Of a DNA stretch of 64,000 nt, positions 23,264 to 36,109 are shown piece by piece. A model generated the notes under the pieces. The model saw only the letters and a list, made by a program, of their open reading frames with translations. It made no database searches and was not told the DNA's origin. The first letter of the stretch is position 1. Every line of letters begins with the position of its first letter. Both the position numbers and the translations under genes were made by a program. Source of the stretch: Lycocorax pyrrhopterus obiensis (taxonomy: Eukaryota > Chordata > Aves > Passeriformes > Paradisaeidae). The stretch is taken from contig JACSVZ010000025.1 in the NCBI GenBank assembly GCA_014706295.1, forward strand, positions 806,001-870,000, written 5' to 3'.

Positions 23264-25464
23264 CAGCAGAGAAACCAGGAGTTATTCAAGGCACAGAGGA
23301 TTCCTGTTAACGAAGATCCAGCAATTAGCCCAGAGATCCTCTGCAAACTTCCTTAAACCAGAGAGAGCCAAAAGGGGTCAAAAGCAAAGCCTGCGCTTGC
23401 TCCCTACTGGAAGTTTTCCATCAGGAAAAGGCACAGTGGGATCTGATTTGCAGAGCTGTGAGCCTGGAGTGTCTCCGCTGGGATGGGAGGTGGAGGTGGG
23501 CAGGGAGGGATTAGTGAGCCCTGGGACGTGGGACTGAACGTGGCACCGGGCATCCCGCAGGGACCTGAGCTGTGCGCTGGGAGCGGGAATCCGGGCTGTG
23601 CTTCCAGACATTAATGGCTTGTTTGTTGTCTAAGAGGGTGGAAAACCAGAGAAAATCCGAGGCCCAAAGGACCTGTTTGATTGCAATAGGGCACTGCTGG
23701 TCTGCCCTGTGCTGGAGAGGGGGAACTCCCCCAGATCCATGGGCTCGGCTCTGGGGGGCTGGCAGGATAAAGCTCTGATTCATGGGCACGTCTTTGGCTC
23801 CTTTCTTTTGGATCTCTGTATGTTGCACATGCAGACAAGCCGGAATGTCATTTTTTCCAGACTGCTTTTTGCATAAATTAGGATTGTTTGCTGTTCATCA
23901 GCTCACCCCGCCGTGACCCCTCCCTCCAGCCCTCCACCCCATCCCCCTTCCCTGCTGGAACCCCATGCACCCATGCTGGCTCTGGGAAGTGGGGAAGGCA
24001 GCCCAGGGCATTCCCAGCCAGCTTTTTTGGGAGCTGCACTGAGGATGAGCAGGTTCATGGAGCACCCAGAGCAGGTTGTAGGACAACGGGAAGGGTTTTC
24101 CCTCTCCAGTGTGGGTGTGCCTGCCCCTGCCATCCCCGAGGATGGATCTGGGATAGGATCATGCCCTTGGGGTTCTGCAGCGCTGCCCGGGAGATGTGAA
24201 GTGCTCCATGAGGCAGCCTGGATCCGGGAAAGCTGCTCGGCCTCGGGAGCGCTGATAAATGGGATACTGCTGCTTCCCCTCCCACCCACACACTTCCACT
24301 TTCACTTCACATGTGGGACCCAGCCCTGCAATTCCCAGCCCGGCCATAAATAACCCCTGCAGCACCAGGCAGCCACGGGGACGGCGTGGAACGTGCCTTA
24401 TTTATCTCCTTTCTTCCTCTGGAGCTCTGGGTGTCCTTCACGGAGGGGACGTCACACTCGGGGGATGTCACCTGTGTCCTGTTATCCCTGACCATCGACG
24501 GAGGAGACAAAGGAGAATCTGTCCAAACACCCTCGGTGCAGCTCAGGAATTAAATATGAAAAGCCACAGCTGTTCCCAAAGCCTAATCCTTGTCACAGAC
24601 AAACTTCCCTTGACCTGGAACCGTGTGGAAAATAAACAGAGAGGTAAAGGACACGTTAATAACTCATTTCCACAAAACCCAGCCTCACTGCTCTGCTACC
24701 GGAATTTTTCCCTCTGCTGCTCGCTCCCGTAACAAAAAGTGTTTATTAAGGTACAGATCATCTTGCATTGGTTTAGATGTGCAAATAAAGCATTGAAAAT
24801 GTCCAGTTCCTGTTCCAGTGGGAGCATCTCACACCTTCCCTGCCCTACGGGAAAACCAGGATAACTTTTCCTTAGCCGGGCATGTCCCCGGCATTCCTGG
24901 CCGGATGGTGGGACCCAGGAGGGCTCAGCTCCCACCTCGGCCCTGCTGAGGCCCTGCCACCAACCACGGAACCCTCGCTGTCCCTTGTGTCCGTCAGCTG
25001 ATGGAGAACACAAAGGTCACTTTGAGACTGGGAAAAGGCCTCGGGAAAAGGAGAATTTCCCAGGTTTATCAGCTCCCCGTGGAACCCAGCACAGAGAAAT
25101 CTCTTTGTTCCTACGTCATCCAAGTCCTTTCTCCTCCCCTCCTCCCCACACCGTGGCATTTCTGATGGGAAGAGACGTGACCCATGGAAGGAGAGCCCAG
25201 GGATCCAAAGGATGAGCTGAGCTGGGCTGGAGTTGAGCCATGAGTCCTGAAAAATGGAGATGGAACCTGGGATCACCCCCGGGGAGCAGGAGCTGGTTGA
25301 TGGATCCAGCTGAGACCTGTGCTGGGCACTGCTCCGGGGTGTCCTGGGGGGAACAGACCCCATGAGGCCTGCGGGACCACCCTGAGTGGAGCCACGTGGA
25401 AAGCCTGGGCTCTGCCTTTGCAGCCCCTCCTCCAGAGGCTGCTCCAAGCCCCAGGCTCAGGGAA
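23264..25464. other. Non-coding; possible conserved segments near 23800-23890 and 24540-24800
   Basis: No exon or repeat family was recognised. Two lower-GC unique stretches contrast with the surroundings; the second includes 'aaagccacagctgttcccaa' and TTTATTAAGG-like words. Either could be regulatory, without further proof. Confidence 0.4.
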
Positions 25465-25660
25465 TAATGGGACCATTTGGGGTGGAAAATCCTCTGAGAC
25501 CATTGAGTCCAAGTGTTCCCCCAGCACTGCCAAGGCCACCACCGGCCTTGTCCCCAGGTGCCACATCCACACTGTTAAACCCCTCCAGCGATGGGGCTCC
25601 ATCCTTTGGAGCTTTTTTGCCGCTCAACCCTTCTCCAATATTTTGGGAGACCCTCCTTGC
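25465..25660 (-). mobile_element. CR1 LINE internal/3' fragment
   Basis: Reverse-strand CR1 recognised by 'accattgagtccaagtgttc', 'cccagcactgccaaggccac' and 'gtgccacatccacactgtta'. This block belongs to a different CR1 segment or subfamily from the tail-proximal fragments elsewhere. It lacks the terminal repeats at this end. Confidence 0.85.
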
Positions 25661-25849
25661 CAGGAAGGAGGAATTCCAAGCCCAGGACACTGAAGCCACC
25701 ACACTCTGCTGTCCAGGCAGGGCCACCTCCACCACAGACATCCCTGGGGACACGAAGCTTTGAGATTTCCAGTTGTGTCCTCAGAGAACCGCCAGCAGAA
25801 TTCCATCTTCCCATTCATTCCCATCCCATCAACCATCATAAGCTGCTTA

Positions 25850-26530
25850 TTATTTTCCGAATGGGTTTTATGTGACATTCTCAGTGCGGTGCTAATCTCA
25901 TTTTTCGAACAAGGAGCTGCAAAGGGAAGCAGTGAAATGATCTCAATTCACCCCCTGCATTTTTACATGGGCTTGAGAAGCAGTTGACTTTTTAAAAATG
26001 TCATGATTTTTTTCAAGGCTTTGAATTCCACCCTGGCAAGATGCAGGGAATATTTTAACAGATAAAAGAAAATAAAAATATCTCTCTTTTTTTTTTTACC
26101 CCCAATGCTAATAGTAAGTTAAATAATAAAGAGCAAGTGATTAACTGGCTGCTGAATTGGTTTTGAAATCTGGCCAGATGTGTTCGAGCAGGAATTGTTG
26201 GTTGATAGCATTTTTATAAATCTGATCTCTATTTATGAGCTTGCCTGGGAAAAGAGCACTTCTGAAATCTGGCTTTATAGTCCTCGATTAAATGGTTCTG
26301 GATGAGGATTTTAATTTACAGTTTGAAGAGGGTGTGTGTGATGAAATCCTCGCTGGTTTTTTGTCTGAGTGTATCAGACTAATCAAAGATCCTTCTTCCA
26401 ACCAAGAGGCCAAATTCTTCTTGCAATGGGAGAACTCGTGAGTAAGGACTGATTTCCCAGCTAGCATTGCCATAAATGGTAATTAATTTACCTTGTTCCT
26501 GCAGCTTTCAGGACTTTGTTAATGGTGTGA
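25850..26530. promoter_or_regulatory. Candidate conserved non-coding element, ~680 bp
   Basis: A long unique, AT-rich block without simple repeats or CR1, flanked by GC-rich and transposon-rich DNA. It contains homeobox-type TAATTAATTTA (about 26480-26491), several GATAAA/TTATAAAT words and long unbroken low-CpG sequence. Segments of this texture in gene deserts beside developmental regulators are often enhancers. Conservation itself cannot be seen from one sequence. Confidence 0.4.
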
Positions 26531-26752
26531 GTGGGGCAGGCACCTGCACAGAGCAGTTGCAGTGAAAACATTCACACTGGCCTCCAGAAAAGGGATCAGT
26601 TTTTGTGCCAACAACGCAAAATCCGCAAGTTTGCATCTCAAGGGCTCAGGCTGGAGACGTTCTGGTTGGAACTTCCTCAGAGACGTTGCTTAACAGCAGA
26701 GTTAGAGCTGAGTGGAAATTTCTCACTTCCTCTTCCAGAGTGAAAACGTGAC

Positions 26753-26925
26753 CGAATCACAGAATCCCAGAATGGATTGGGTGGGAAGGGACCTTAAATC
26801 CCATCCCCTTCCACCCCTGCCGTGGCAGGGACACCTTCTGCTATCCCACAGTGCTCCAAACCCCACCCAGCCTGGTCTTGGACACTTCCAGGGACAGCCA
26901 CAGATTCTCTGGGCACCCTCACAGG
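26753..26925 (-). mobile_element. CR1 LINE 3' fragment
   Basis: Minus-strand copy starting at the terminal 'gaatcacagaatcccagaat' and running through 'ggtcttggacacttccaggg' to 'ctgggcaccctcacagggaa'. The terminal octamers are well preserved. An internal stretch between the last two blocks is shorter than in other copies. Confidence 0.94.
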
Positions 26926-28427
26926 GAAAAAAATGTTGTTATTGGTGTGATTTTGGGTTTTCTCACCTCCGCACACATCCATGTATTTTTATCCATGTGG
27001 ATGGAGATGAAAATGGAATTTTTCCCCACCTCATTTCTCACCCAATCCTGACACCTTCAGATGTTCCCTGTTTAAAGCCCATTTTTACATGGATCTGGTC
27101 TCCCTTAAAAAAGTGGGATAAACCATGGATGAGGCAGTTTATCACAATTATCTTGGTCGATGTGGAGGAGATCCACGTGCAGCAGCTCCCAGCCTAAAAG
27201 AGCATCACCAAAGTCACTTTTGGGGCAGTTTAAGCATTCAGGATGCTCCCGTACACCCCAAATCTTTCTGTTTTAGTGCATAACCTTCACATCCAAGGTG
27301 ATGGACATCCAAGATCTGAGCTCCTGTCTGATCCAAGGGTAGAAAAAGATCCTTCTCCTGCTTTGGAGGGCAGAAATTTCCCCTTAGTTTGGACATTCAG
27401 CGTCCTTGGGCTCCATCCAGGAGCGAATTCATCGGGGTTGGTCCAGAGGGATGAGCTCTGGTGCTGTCTCCGTTGGCTTTTGAGGCCAGGCAGCTCCAGA
27501 GGGTGTCAGCACCTGGATCCCAGATGTGCCCAGCTCTGGGACCACTGAACATCTGGGCACAGGCTGTGAGCCACGCCTGGGTTCTGAGGAGGGGCAGAGG
27601 GAATGTTGGGGCAGCCTGGGCAGACCTGCAGTGGATTTCCAGGCACAGGCAGCTCCTGATCCGGCTGTGTCACCTTCTCCCAGGGCAAACACTGGAATCC
27701 CCATTTTTCTCCCTGGGGTAACACCAAAAGGAGAGATTTGCATGCTCAGGATAATTTTTTTGGTTCCTGCTCTGTTTTCCCAGAGTCAGATGGAAATGAT
27801 GATCCAAGAAGGGCTCTGGAAGCTCCTTACCTGCAGCTTCTCCCCCTTAGTGGTTTCTGATCCTCAGGCAGGAGCACAGGGATCTCTCCCTGGAGAGGAA
27901 CCTGGGGGCTGCGAGGGAGTGGAACTCGGGTAGGTGACAGTCGGTGACACTCAGGACTGGGCTGAATTCTGCCCGGATGATCCTTTCTCGCTGCCCAGCT
28001 CCAGCAGACAAACCAGAGCCACCTCCAGCTGCAGCCACCTCCCAGTGATGCTGCTCTGAGCTCCCATGCCAAACGCTGACGAGGATTTCTCAGGTTATTG
28101 GGAAAGGGGCTGTTTCTGCTGACACCAACGTCCTGCATCTCTCAGCAGGAGCCTGAATGCTCCCAGATTTAAGCAGAACCCGTGAAACATCCCCAAGACA
28201 TCTCTGATTTGGTGAAACCATCAATAACTGCTGTGGGGAAACATGAAGGGATCGCTTTATTTTTTATGAGAACAGAGCAAACCCAAAGCAGCTGCCATGG
28301 AAAGTGCAATGACTTTATGATCAATTCCATGAGCTGCCCGAAATTTAACCCAACTTTTTTGTTGCAAGCTGAAGCAACTGGTTCGGGTGACTGATGTGAC
28401 AGCAGCGACCCTGAAACCAGGCAACCA
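26926..28427. other. Non-coding, no recognised gene
   Basis: Unique sequence. A perfect octamer ATTTGCAT occurs near 27737-27744, and no associated cluster of sites was found. No exon or repeat family was recognised. Confidence 0.4.
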
Positions 28428-28492
28428 TGTGGAACCTGGGGATCTTCACGGTCCCTTCCCACCCAAAGCATTCCATGACTCCGTGATTCCAT
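28428..28492 (+). mobile_element. Short CR1 LINE tail
   Basis: Only the last ~65 bp of a sense CR1 is present: 'gatcttcacggtcccttccc' followed by 'attccatgactccgtgattc'. It is an extreme 5' truncation. Confidence 0.85.
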
Positions 28493-31400
28493 TGCCACAC
28501 TCCCAGCTGGCTGCACAGCCACTCCTCAGAGCTGTTAATGTCTGCATTGCTGCATCCCAGCACCCTCCTGAGCGGAGCATCCAGGGAAGGACATCTTGCT
28601 CGCAGCTGCCAGCGGGGTTATCCCGGGAAGAGTTGCCCGGATAAAAATTGATTGCTGAACACATTCCACTCCCTCGGAGCTCAGATGTGACAGAGCCTTT
28701 GTAGCAAAGCCCAGGAGGCTGGAAACCTTCCTGGGGAGATGGAACCCTGTAAATCATTTCCTATGTTAAAACAGCTACAAGAAGGAGCCGTGCCTGGCGA
28801 GGCCAGCAGGTAACGGATTTGGGCCACGTGGAGCTGTGTGTTCCTAAATTCAGGGCTAAAGGAGAGATTAATTCATCTTTTGGGAGCTCCTGGAGGACCT
28901 GGGAATAGTTTTATGTGCATAAATAATGGGGTTTTTTTTGCTATTTCTCACTTTGTGCATTTCAGCAACCTCCTGGGCTGGGAGAGGGGGGCAGGAGGGA
29001 CCTTTGTCCTGTGAACACTCGTTCGGCACAGCTGATTTCTCCTGGGAACATTTGGCAGCAGGAGATGCCACAGGAGCCCTGTGCAGGCAGAAATTCACCA
29101 CGTGGGAGCAAACCCAGTTTTGGTTTGCACTTTGCAAATGTCCACGGTGCTGAGAGTGCTCGAAACACCCAGGGGTGTGCTGGGAAAGGGAATCTCCAGG
29201 AATTATTCCTCTCCCCACGCTGATCCTGCAGCAGTGACAGTGCTCAGACAGGCTGCTTTGCTTTTTGTGAAGGTGCTGCCAAATTCCCTGGAAATCAACC
29301 CCTCCTGCAGATGCTCTGCAAGCAGAACTTTATGGTGTCGGTGCAGGGAGGCAGTGAGGGCTGAGCCCCACGGCTGGGGGCTCTTTGTTGCTGTCAGGAT
29401 CTCCAGGGAAAATCCCAGCACCCGCTCCCAGCCTCCCATTTTGCCAAAATGTCCTGGAGCAGCACACACGGAACCCTTGGTGCCTGGGCTTTGCTCCAGG
29501 GCTGCTCATGGAGACAACGGGATGGGATCCGTGCCGGAGCCGGGCAGGATTTCCAGCCGGGAGCCCTCTCCTGGAGGAAAAGGCGGCTCTGCTGCCCGGA
29601 GAGCGAGAGAGGGAGAGGCGGGATGGACACGTCCTCCTGCACCCGGGGTTTGGGGGTGCCACTGGCCAGGCTGTGAATGAGACAGGGCTGTTCGGCAAAG
29701 GCAACCCCAGATCCTGCTCTTCCAGAGCCTCTGGATAATGCACAGGGGCGTTAACGGAGTGAGACCACTGCAAGCCGTGTTTCTGCCCCACTCCCTCGTC
29801 CTGCCCAGCCGGGAATGTGCTCTCCTGCCCTTCTCCTGTCTGGAGAGGCCCCGGACACCTTCAACACCTGCCTTGGGACCGGGCTTTGGGGAGATGCAGG
29901 TGGGGACCATCCCCCCGTCAGAGCTGATCCAGTGGCTCCCGGTGCTGCCCGAACAAATTCCCTCTCCGGTTCCTCACGGAAGGAGGATTCCTTCAGCCTT
30001 TAGGGTTTTAAAAGCCAGCAGCGGCTGCCAGGGCGCTTTTCTGGTTCCAGAGGAACATGCCAGGGGGTTGCAGGGTTTGCAGCAGGCTGGATCCTTCCCA
30101 GCGCTGGGGAAAAGGCAGGAAGCAGAGCAGAGAGCCCTGGGACGCCACGGGAGCAGGGCAGGCAGAGGTGCCAGGGGCCCTCCAGGAGGAAGGGATTTCT
30201 GCCATGAGGCAGCTCCGGGCAGGGGCAGCAGCTGGGCTGGGATCTGGGGATCGGGGCTGCACAAGCCTCACCTGGCCGTGCTCTGCGAGCCTTTACCTCG
30301 GTCCCTGGGCAGGAATAAACTCCACTCACGGGACTTTGGGGTCTGGAGCCTCGCATGGGTTTCCAGGACACGGCACCCCAAGGCCACCCCACAGCGGGGC
30401 CGGCAGGGTGCTGTCCCCATCCCCACCTCCAAGCAGCGGCTGTTTTGCTTCCCCAGCGCCGTGACATCGGCCAGAGGTGGCTCTTTCCTGGCTGGCGGCG
30501 TTCGCAGCGCCCTGGGCGCGGGGCTGACCACTCCCCCTCCCTTTGAATAGGCAGCCCTGCCTCGAACACTATGGTATTTCCATCCTCCCCGGCTCCGGCG
30601 CGGAGAGCACCAGGTAATTGGGAGGAGAGCGGACACGAGTGTGGGAAGCCGTGGAGGATACGAAGCTTTCCCCTGGGTCCTTCAGCTGAGCCGTAAGTGG
30701 CGGGGGGAGAGGCTCTGCGAACTCTTTCGGGGGTTGGAGGTACCTGGGAACATTTTCAGGACACCTCAGATTTGGTTTGTGGGGATTTACTTTTCCTCTC
30801 TCAATTTCCAGTCTAACCCAGTAATTGATTTGTGTGTTTGCTGCTGCAGGATCTTCTGTAAATATCTGGGGTGATGCTTCCCTTTAAAAATCTTCATATA
30901 TATATATATTTGGTACATAATTTTATATGGACATTCAGGAGAACATTATTATTTTCCTCACGGAGGTGGAAGGCTGTGCACTGGCATTAGTACAGTGAAT
31001 TAAATTTGCAGTTCCTTTGCTGTTTTGAGTTGTAATTTGGTTTTGGTGTAATTGGGTTTGGTTTTGCTGAGAGGGAGGGGAGATCCAAAATGCCCGGCGC
31101 TGGACAGACAGCCCCGGGGCTGATTCCTGCTTTGCAGGGGTGATTGGAAGGATTTGCTGTGACCCCTCCAGGTGTTTTCCATGGCAATGCTATCCCCTAA
31201 AGGGCCGAGAGTGCCACAGGTGCCAGCGCTGGCCTGTGGGAGAAGCTGGAGTGTGACAGCTGCAGGGATGTGCTGCCGAGCCGCTGCCATTCCTTGGGAA
31301 GAGCAGAATCCTGCCCCCAGCCCAGGCAGCGGGAATTGTGAGTCCCTGAGGGCCCAGCCAAGGCCTTCCCCCTTCCCATTAGTCTGTAAATCATTGCTTT

Positions 31401-33559
31401 GCATGTGGCCACTCACTCGGCCTTAGAGCCACCGTCAGCTTCCCATCCTGCGCTGTCAGCCGACACCTTTGGGGGCTGCGGGCTGGGGCTGGGCCGGTTT
31501 CCTGCTACAGCCCATTCCCGCTGCCTCCCATCCCGCTGGGTTTGCAGCTTTCCCCTGCCTGCCATGTCGATAATTTTCTGGCAGGATTTTTTTTGGGCAT
31601 TTTCTCCTCGCCCAGGGGCCAGGGGTGTGTGGAAGCCTGAGGTGCTTCTTGTACCCAAGCACTGGGATGTGTGTGTGTGCCCCTTGTCCTCAGAGCTCTG
31701 GGGGGGACCGTGTGCCCCTCCAGATCAGAAAACTCTTTCCCATCTGGCAAGGTGAGGGACAAAGAAACACGAGGTGACCCCACCTGCCACAGTGGTTTGG
31801 AGCCCTGTGGAAGAGCGGCGCTCGGCGGGGTTTTCACAGCGAGTTTGGGCAGGCTGGTCCAGGTGTCCTGCTGAAGGTGCCACAGGGATCCCGGGGCACC
31901 ACATGGACTTCCAGCTGGGCTGTCCATCCCTGTGCCACGGGAGAGGCTGCGCTCTGTGGGATGGGTCAGGCCTCGCCCTGGGGCAGGGATCCCTCTCTGA
32001 TCCCGTTCTTTCCCCCTTTGCGCTGCCCCAGCTCAGGGCCTGGCCCGTGGCGTTGTGCTGTGAGTCTGCTGCTTCATGGAGGCAAATTCGCGAGTGAAAT
32101 AACAGCTGACCTCATTCACCCTCCCTTCACATCCTCCTGCAGTGGCCAGTGGCTGCCTTGGGCCGGGGCAGAGCAGGGTGATTTAGTGGCAACAGCTCTG
32201 GCATCCCACCTAAACCCTAATCCCACCTAAACCCAGCTGTGCATCTGCTGGGGCTGCTGATGGGGCATTATTTTAGCTTAATTAGCAGCTGAGCAATCGA
32301 TGAAGGAGCAGAGAGCAGGAGAAATGTAGAGAAAAAGCAGTTTACTACAAGCACGGACAGCGAGGGCTCTGTGAGTCTGGGCCGAGCTCTAACTCCCCTG
32401 GCGCTCTCCCACGGCCGCTGTCGCCCATCCCAGCCAGAGTCTGTCCAGCCAAACGGGAAGGCTCTTGAGATCCCATCATATCTCCCTCGGATCTGACAGG
32501 CACCGGGGGAGGGAAGAGCCAGGGATGCGCTGACAGGCGGCTCCTGCCCCATCCTCTGCAGCGAGCGCTAATCCCCCGGCAATCAGCGCCCTGCGGCTCA
32601 GACAGCGGCCCGGGGGCTCAGATCCTCGGCCTCGCCCCCTCACTTTCCCTGGGTGACCTTATCCCGGCCCTTTAACCTCCCGCAGTATTTACAGCGGTGC
32701 GGGAGGGCCATTGCTACTCTATTTACCGTCGCTACTCCATTGTTTACCGCAGCACCCCTCAGTGCCCCGCCCGCCTTCCCTTCAGGAAACCGGGTGTGAA
32801 CACTCTAAAGTTATAAAATCATAAGAAATGTGGGATTTAGTGTGGCCAACCTGTTAAAAGCCCTGGTTGTAAGTAAATAAAGCACACTCCTGTCCACTGC
32901 TCCGCTCCTGCCTTAGGGATGCTCCTTTCGTCCCAGGGGCTGATGAGTGGGAGGAGGTTTCTGAGATGCCAGCAGATCAACAACCCCTCCTTCCCCTGGG
33001 AACGGAGCTGGCAGGCGGCCTGGAAAGTGCCCGGATCCCAAGGGTTAAAGCCTGGCGGAAGGATGTCATTTCCACCGGCCCTTTGCCCCACCCCCTCAAA
33101 GATGATAAATTAGTGCTGGATACAAAAAATGAAGTGGCTATCCCTGAGCAGCTCTGGGTCAGAGGGTGGGGGTGTGGCAGGGGCTGCTGCAGGTTTTTTA
33201 AGCCTTGATTCACCTTCTTGAAGCCAGAAATATTTTAGTGGGGTGGCTGATGCTGCCCCATCCTCCTGGCTTCCCATCTGACCCCATGGAAAAGGATATT
33301 TCTCGGTTTATTGGCATGGAGGAAAGCACCCGAGTAGTGTTTGGTGGCTGTCCCTGGTGTGACACCTTCCCTGGCTGCCCAGCTGGGGCTGAGGGATGTG
33401 GGACAGAGCGGAGCGTGGTCCTGCAGCTCAGAACCTGGGGAACAGTCTGAGCCTCAGGACTTTACACCAGAGCTGTGGATGCAGCATTAAACTGGGAACC
33501 AGAGATGGGACTTGCTTGGCCACTGGGAAGCCACTGTGGCATCGCTCCACTTCCCTCCT
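28493..33559. other. Non-coding, no recognised gene
   Basis: About 5 kb of unique DNA without recognised exons or LINE copies. An AT-rich pocket at 30740-31050 includes a short (TA)n run (about 30896-30910). A CpG-denser region lies at about 32560-32760. An AATAAA polyadenylation-type hexamer near 32876 has no gene upstream to use it. Confidence 0.45.
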
Positions 33560-34100
33560 ATCCTTAAAACAACGTAAAACTCAAACATTACATGGAAATA
33601 CTGTAAAGTGTCTTCATATATCCAACAGACAGAGTTCACTTTATTCTAATATTAATTTTTAACTCCTTCCCAACTTCTGCAGGGGGGTTGTGTGTTAATC
33701 ATGAGCGCAAACAGCTTTTCCCTTTTTAAACCAAGCTTGGTAATTGGCTTAAAATTTAAAAAAACCCAACCTTGTAAAAGAGGAGGGATGGATGTTGAAA
33801 TGAAATTAAAATTTTAATTTAGTTTAGAAATGACCCAAGAGTGTAATAGCTTTGGCTATTACAGTCCCAGAATGAATGCTGCTTCTCCCACACATTTTCA
33901 CAATAGGACAGGAATAATAGGAGCAAACAATAAGGCTGAAGTCAAGCTGTTAAGTCATTAAGGATTTTACCAAATGGTTCAGATTCCCCTCTATTTATTA
34001 GCAGCTCTCAGGGAGCTGTGGCTCTGGATTATCTTGATGTAAATCTGCAGTGATTTCCTCAGTCTCAGCCAAGTTACCTGGCCCGGAGAGCTCCAGCCTG
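33560..34100. promoter_or_regulatory. Candidate conserved non-coding element with two perfect palindromes
   Basis: AT-rich unique block 3.3 kb upstream of exon alpha. It contains the perfect 18-bp palindrome AAATTAAAATTTTAATTT (33803-33820) and the inverted repeat TGTAATAGC / GCTATTACA with a 4-nt spacer (33842-33863). Homeobox-type TAAT cores are frequent. Its proximity to the p68 start makes a role in ETS1 regulation plausible but unproven. Confidence 0.4.
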
Positions 34101-34424
34101 GAACGGAGCTCAGCTGAGCTCCCTGACAGCATCCAGGGGAGGAGAGAAACTCTTTAGGCTCTTATTAGAGGAAGCTGCAGAGAAGCAAAATATCACTCAG
34201 CCATCAGGGAAACTTGCTGACAGTGGGAGATGTTTTGGGCTGTGAAGTAGTTTCCTCTGGGAAGTGGTGGAAGTTCTGTTAAAATTAGCCTGGACAAAGC
34301 ACAGCAGAGCTCTGGCTCTGCTGGCTCTGCCTCCTCTTCCACGCTCCCTTCTCCAGAGCACAATTATTCCGTGCACAGGATCTGCTCACCCGCCTTCTCC
34401 AGCAGGGCGTGTCACCTACTGGAT

Positions 34425-34499
34425 GCCATCCCTGCCCATGGTGGGGCGTTGGAACGGTCCCTTCTGGGATTCCTTCGTCAGGGATTCCATGATTCCAGG
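34425..34499 (+). mobile_element. Degenerate CR1 LINE tail
   Basis: Sense-strand remnant with 'gatgccatccctgcccatgg', 'ttggaacggtcccttctggg' and a terminal 'gggattccatgattccaggt'. More than half of the consensus positions between these blocks are changed or lost. Confidence 0.7.
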
Positions 34500-35359
34500 T
34501 CCTTTTCACAGCCTCAGGCCTGTGTTTCTCTGTCCTTTAACCACTGCCACCCACAAAACCTGCATCAGGTCAGGGGACTGGCTTCATTTGCTTTTAACCA
34601 GGCCTTGTCTTGAACCCACAGAGATGGGGATGCAAATTGCTGCTGAGTTTTGTGTTGTGTTTCTGCCTCTCTCTTGTGCTTTTTAACAGCTCAGCTTGGA
34701 GGGGAAGAGAAACCAGAAAGCAAAGCGGCTCTAAATGTCTTGGAGCTGCTGTCTAGAGATGATAATTCACCTCTTGCAGGCTGGGGAGGGGTTGCTGGGG
34801 CTGCTCTGCAGCTCTGGTTCAATCCTATTGCTATTCCTTGTTGCAGGAAGCCTGTCCCGGGTGTCAGGACAGGTTTGGTGCTGCTGCTGTCAGTGCTCAC
34901 ACGCGGCCTCGAGCAGCAGCGTGCGGTGCCTTGCTGGAAGGTTCAGCCTGAGAAAGATGCAAACGACACCCAGCGAGGCATGAACGCGGCTCTCGAGAGC
35001 TGCTGCGCGTGAGGTGCCTCGATCAAAGGGGAAAAAACCCCAAACCAAGCCCCAGCTGCCACTGCACGAGCTGCAAAGCAGAGAGCAGAGCTGCTCGTGG
35101 GGACTGCTGTTTGACTGCTCTTCGGGGCTGTGACTCCTCACCCTGGGACACGTGGGTGTCACCGCGGCAGCTGAACAGCCCCCAGCTCTCTCTGGCTCCG
35201 TTTCACCCTGTCTTGCTTTGTTTGGCAGCATCAACCTTTGCTTTAGGGCAAGGTCAGCCCGCGTTTACCTGAGATGGTTTCCGTGTGCTGAAGGTTGGGG
35301 TCGGGTGTGTGATGGGCTGGGATCGAGCACCTTGCCCTGCATTAGGGGATGCCCTTCAC
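34500..35359. other. Non-coding, no recognised gene
   Basis: Unique GC-rich sequence between two CR1 remnants. No exon, promoter signature or repeat was recognised. Confidence 0.4.
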
Positions 35360-35505
35360 ACCGGGGATGTTCCACCCTGGAAGTGCTCAGGGCCAGGCTG
35401 GACAGGGCTCAAAGCACCCTGGTCTCGTGGAAGGTGTCCCTGCCGTGTGGAACGGGATGAGCTTTAAGGTCCCTTCGAACCCAAACGTTCTGGGATCGCT
35501 CAGGT
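35360..35505 (+). mobile_element. CR1 LINE 3' fragment
   Basis: Sense CR1 3' end, with 'ccctggaagtgctcagggcc', 'gtggaaggtgtccctgccgt' and 'ttcgaacccaaacgttctgg'. The terminal octamers are lost. Confidence 0.92.
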
Positions 35506-36109
35506 TGCAGCAATGGGCTCCACGCACCGTCCTTGTCTCGCCCAGCTGCAGCTGCCCCAGCTGCAGGGACATTTAAGCCAAGGCGTTTTAACGCCTCGTT
35601 AGGGCGGGCTGGCAGGGCGTGCACAGATGCTGAGATTAGTTAAGGCTTCTCAGCCACACTAACTCGAGTTTGGTGTGGTTTTGGGTACAGCACAGAGAGA
35701 AACAGGCTCGTTGCTCTTTCACCGTGCAGGGGTAGTTTTCAGTCTTGTGAATTAAAAAAGAGAAGTTTGAAAAAAAAAAAGTCCTTCTGGTGTTAGAGGC
35801 AGAGTTAGTAATAACCAGCAGGAAATGATGATGATAATTTAATACCGTGCACATGCAGGTGGTTTGTGTTGGGCCATTACTCACAGGGCGCGGGGGAGAT
35901 GCTCTGGGGGTCCCTGTTTGCTGAGGTGCTGAGTGAGGCACAGCCAGAGCAGCTCTGCCCTTCCCTGGGGGTGGAGAGCTGCAGGGAGCTCCTACAGCAG
36001 CAAAGACCCGGGGAAGGAGCACAGGGAAGGCTGGGAGAGGGTCCCAGGGCCTCCAGGAGATGGTCAAGGGTCCAGCATGGAAGTGGAGGCTGGAAGTGAC
36101 TTGGTTGTG

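Noticed and set aside
32820..32885. AATAAA polyadenylation-type signal after an AT-rich stretch
   Set aside because: There is no gene upstream that would end there, and isolated AATAAA hexamers are common by chance.
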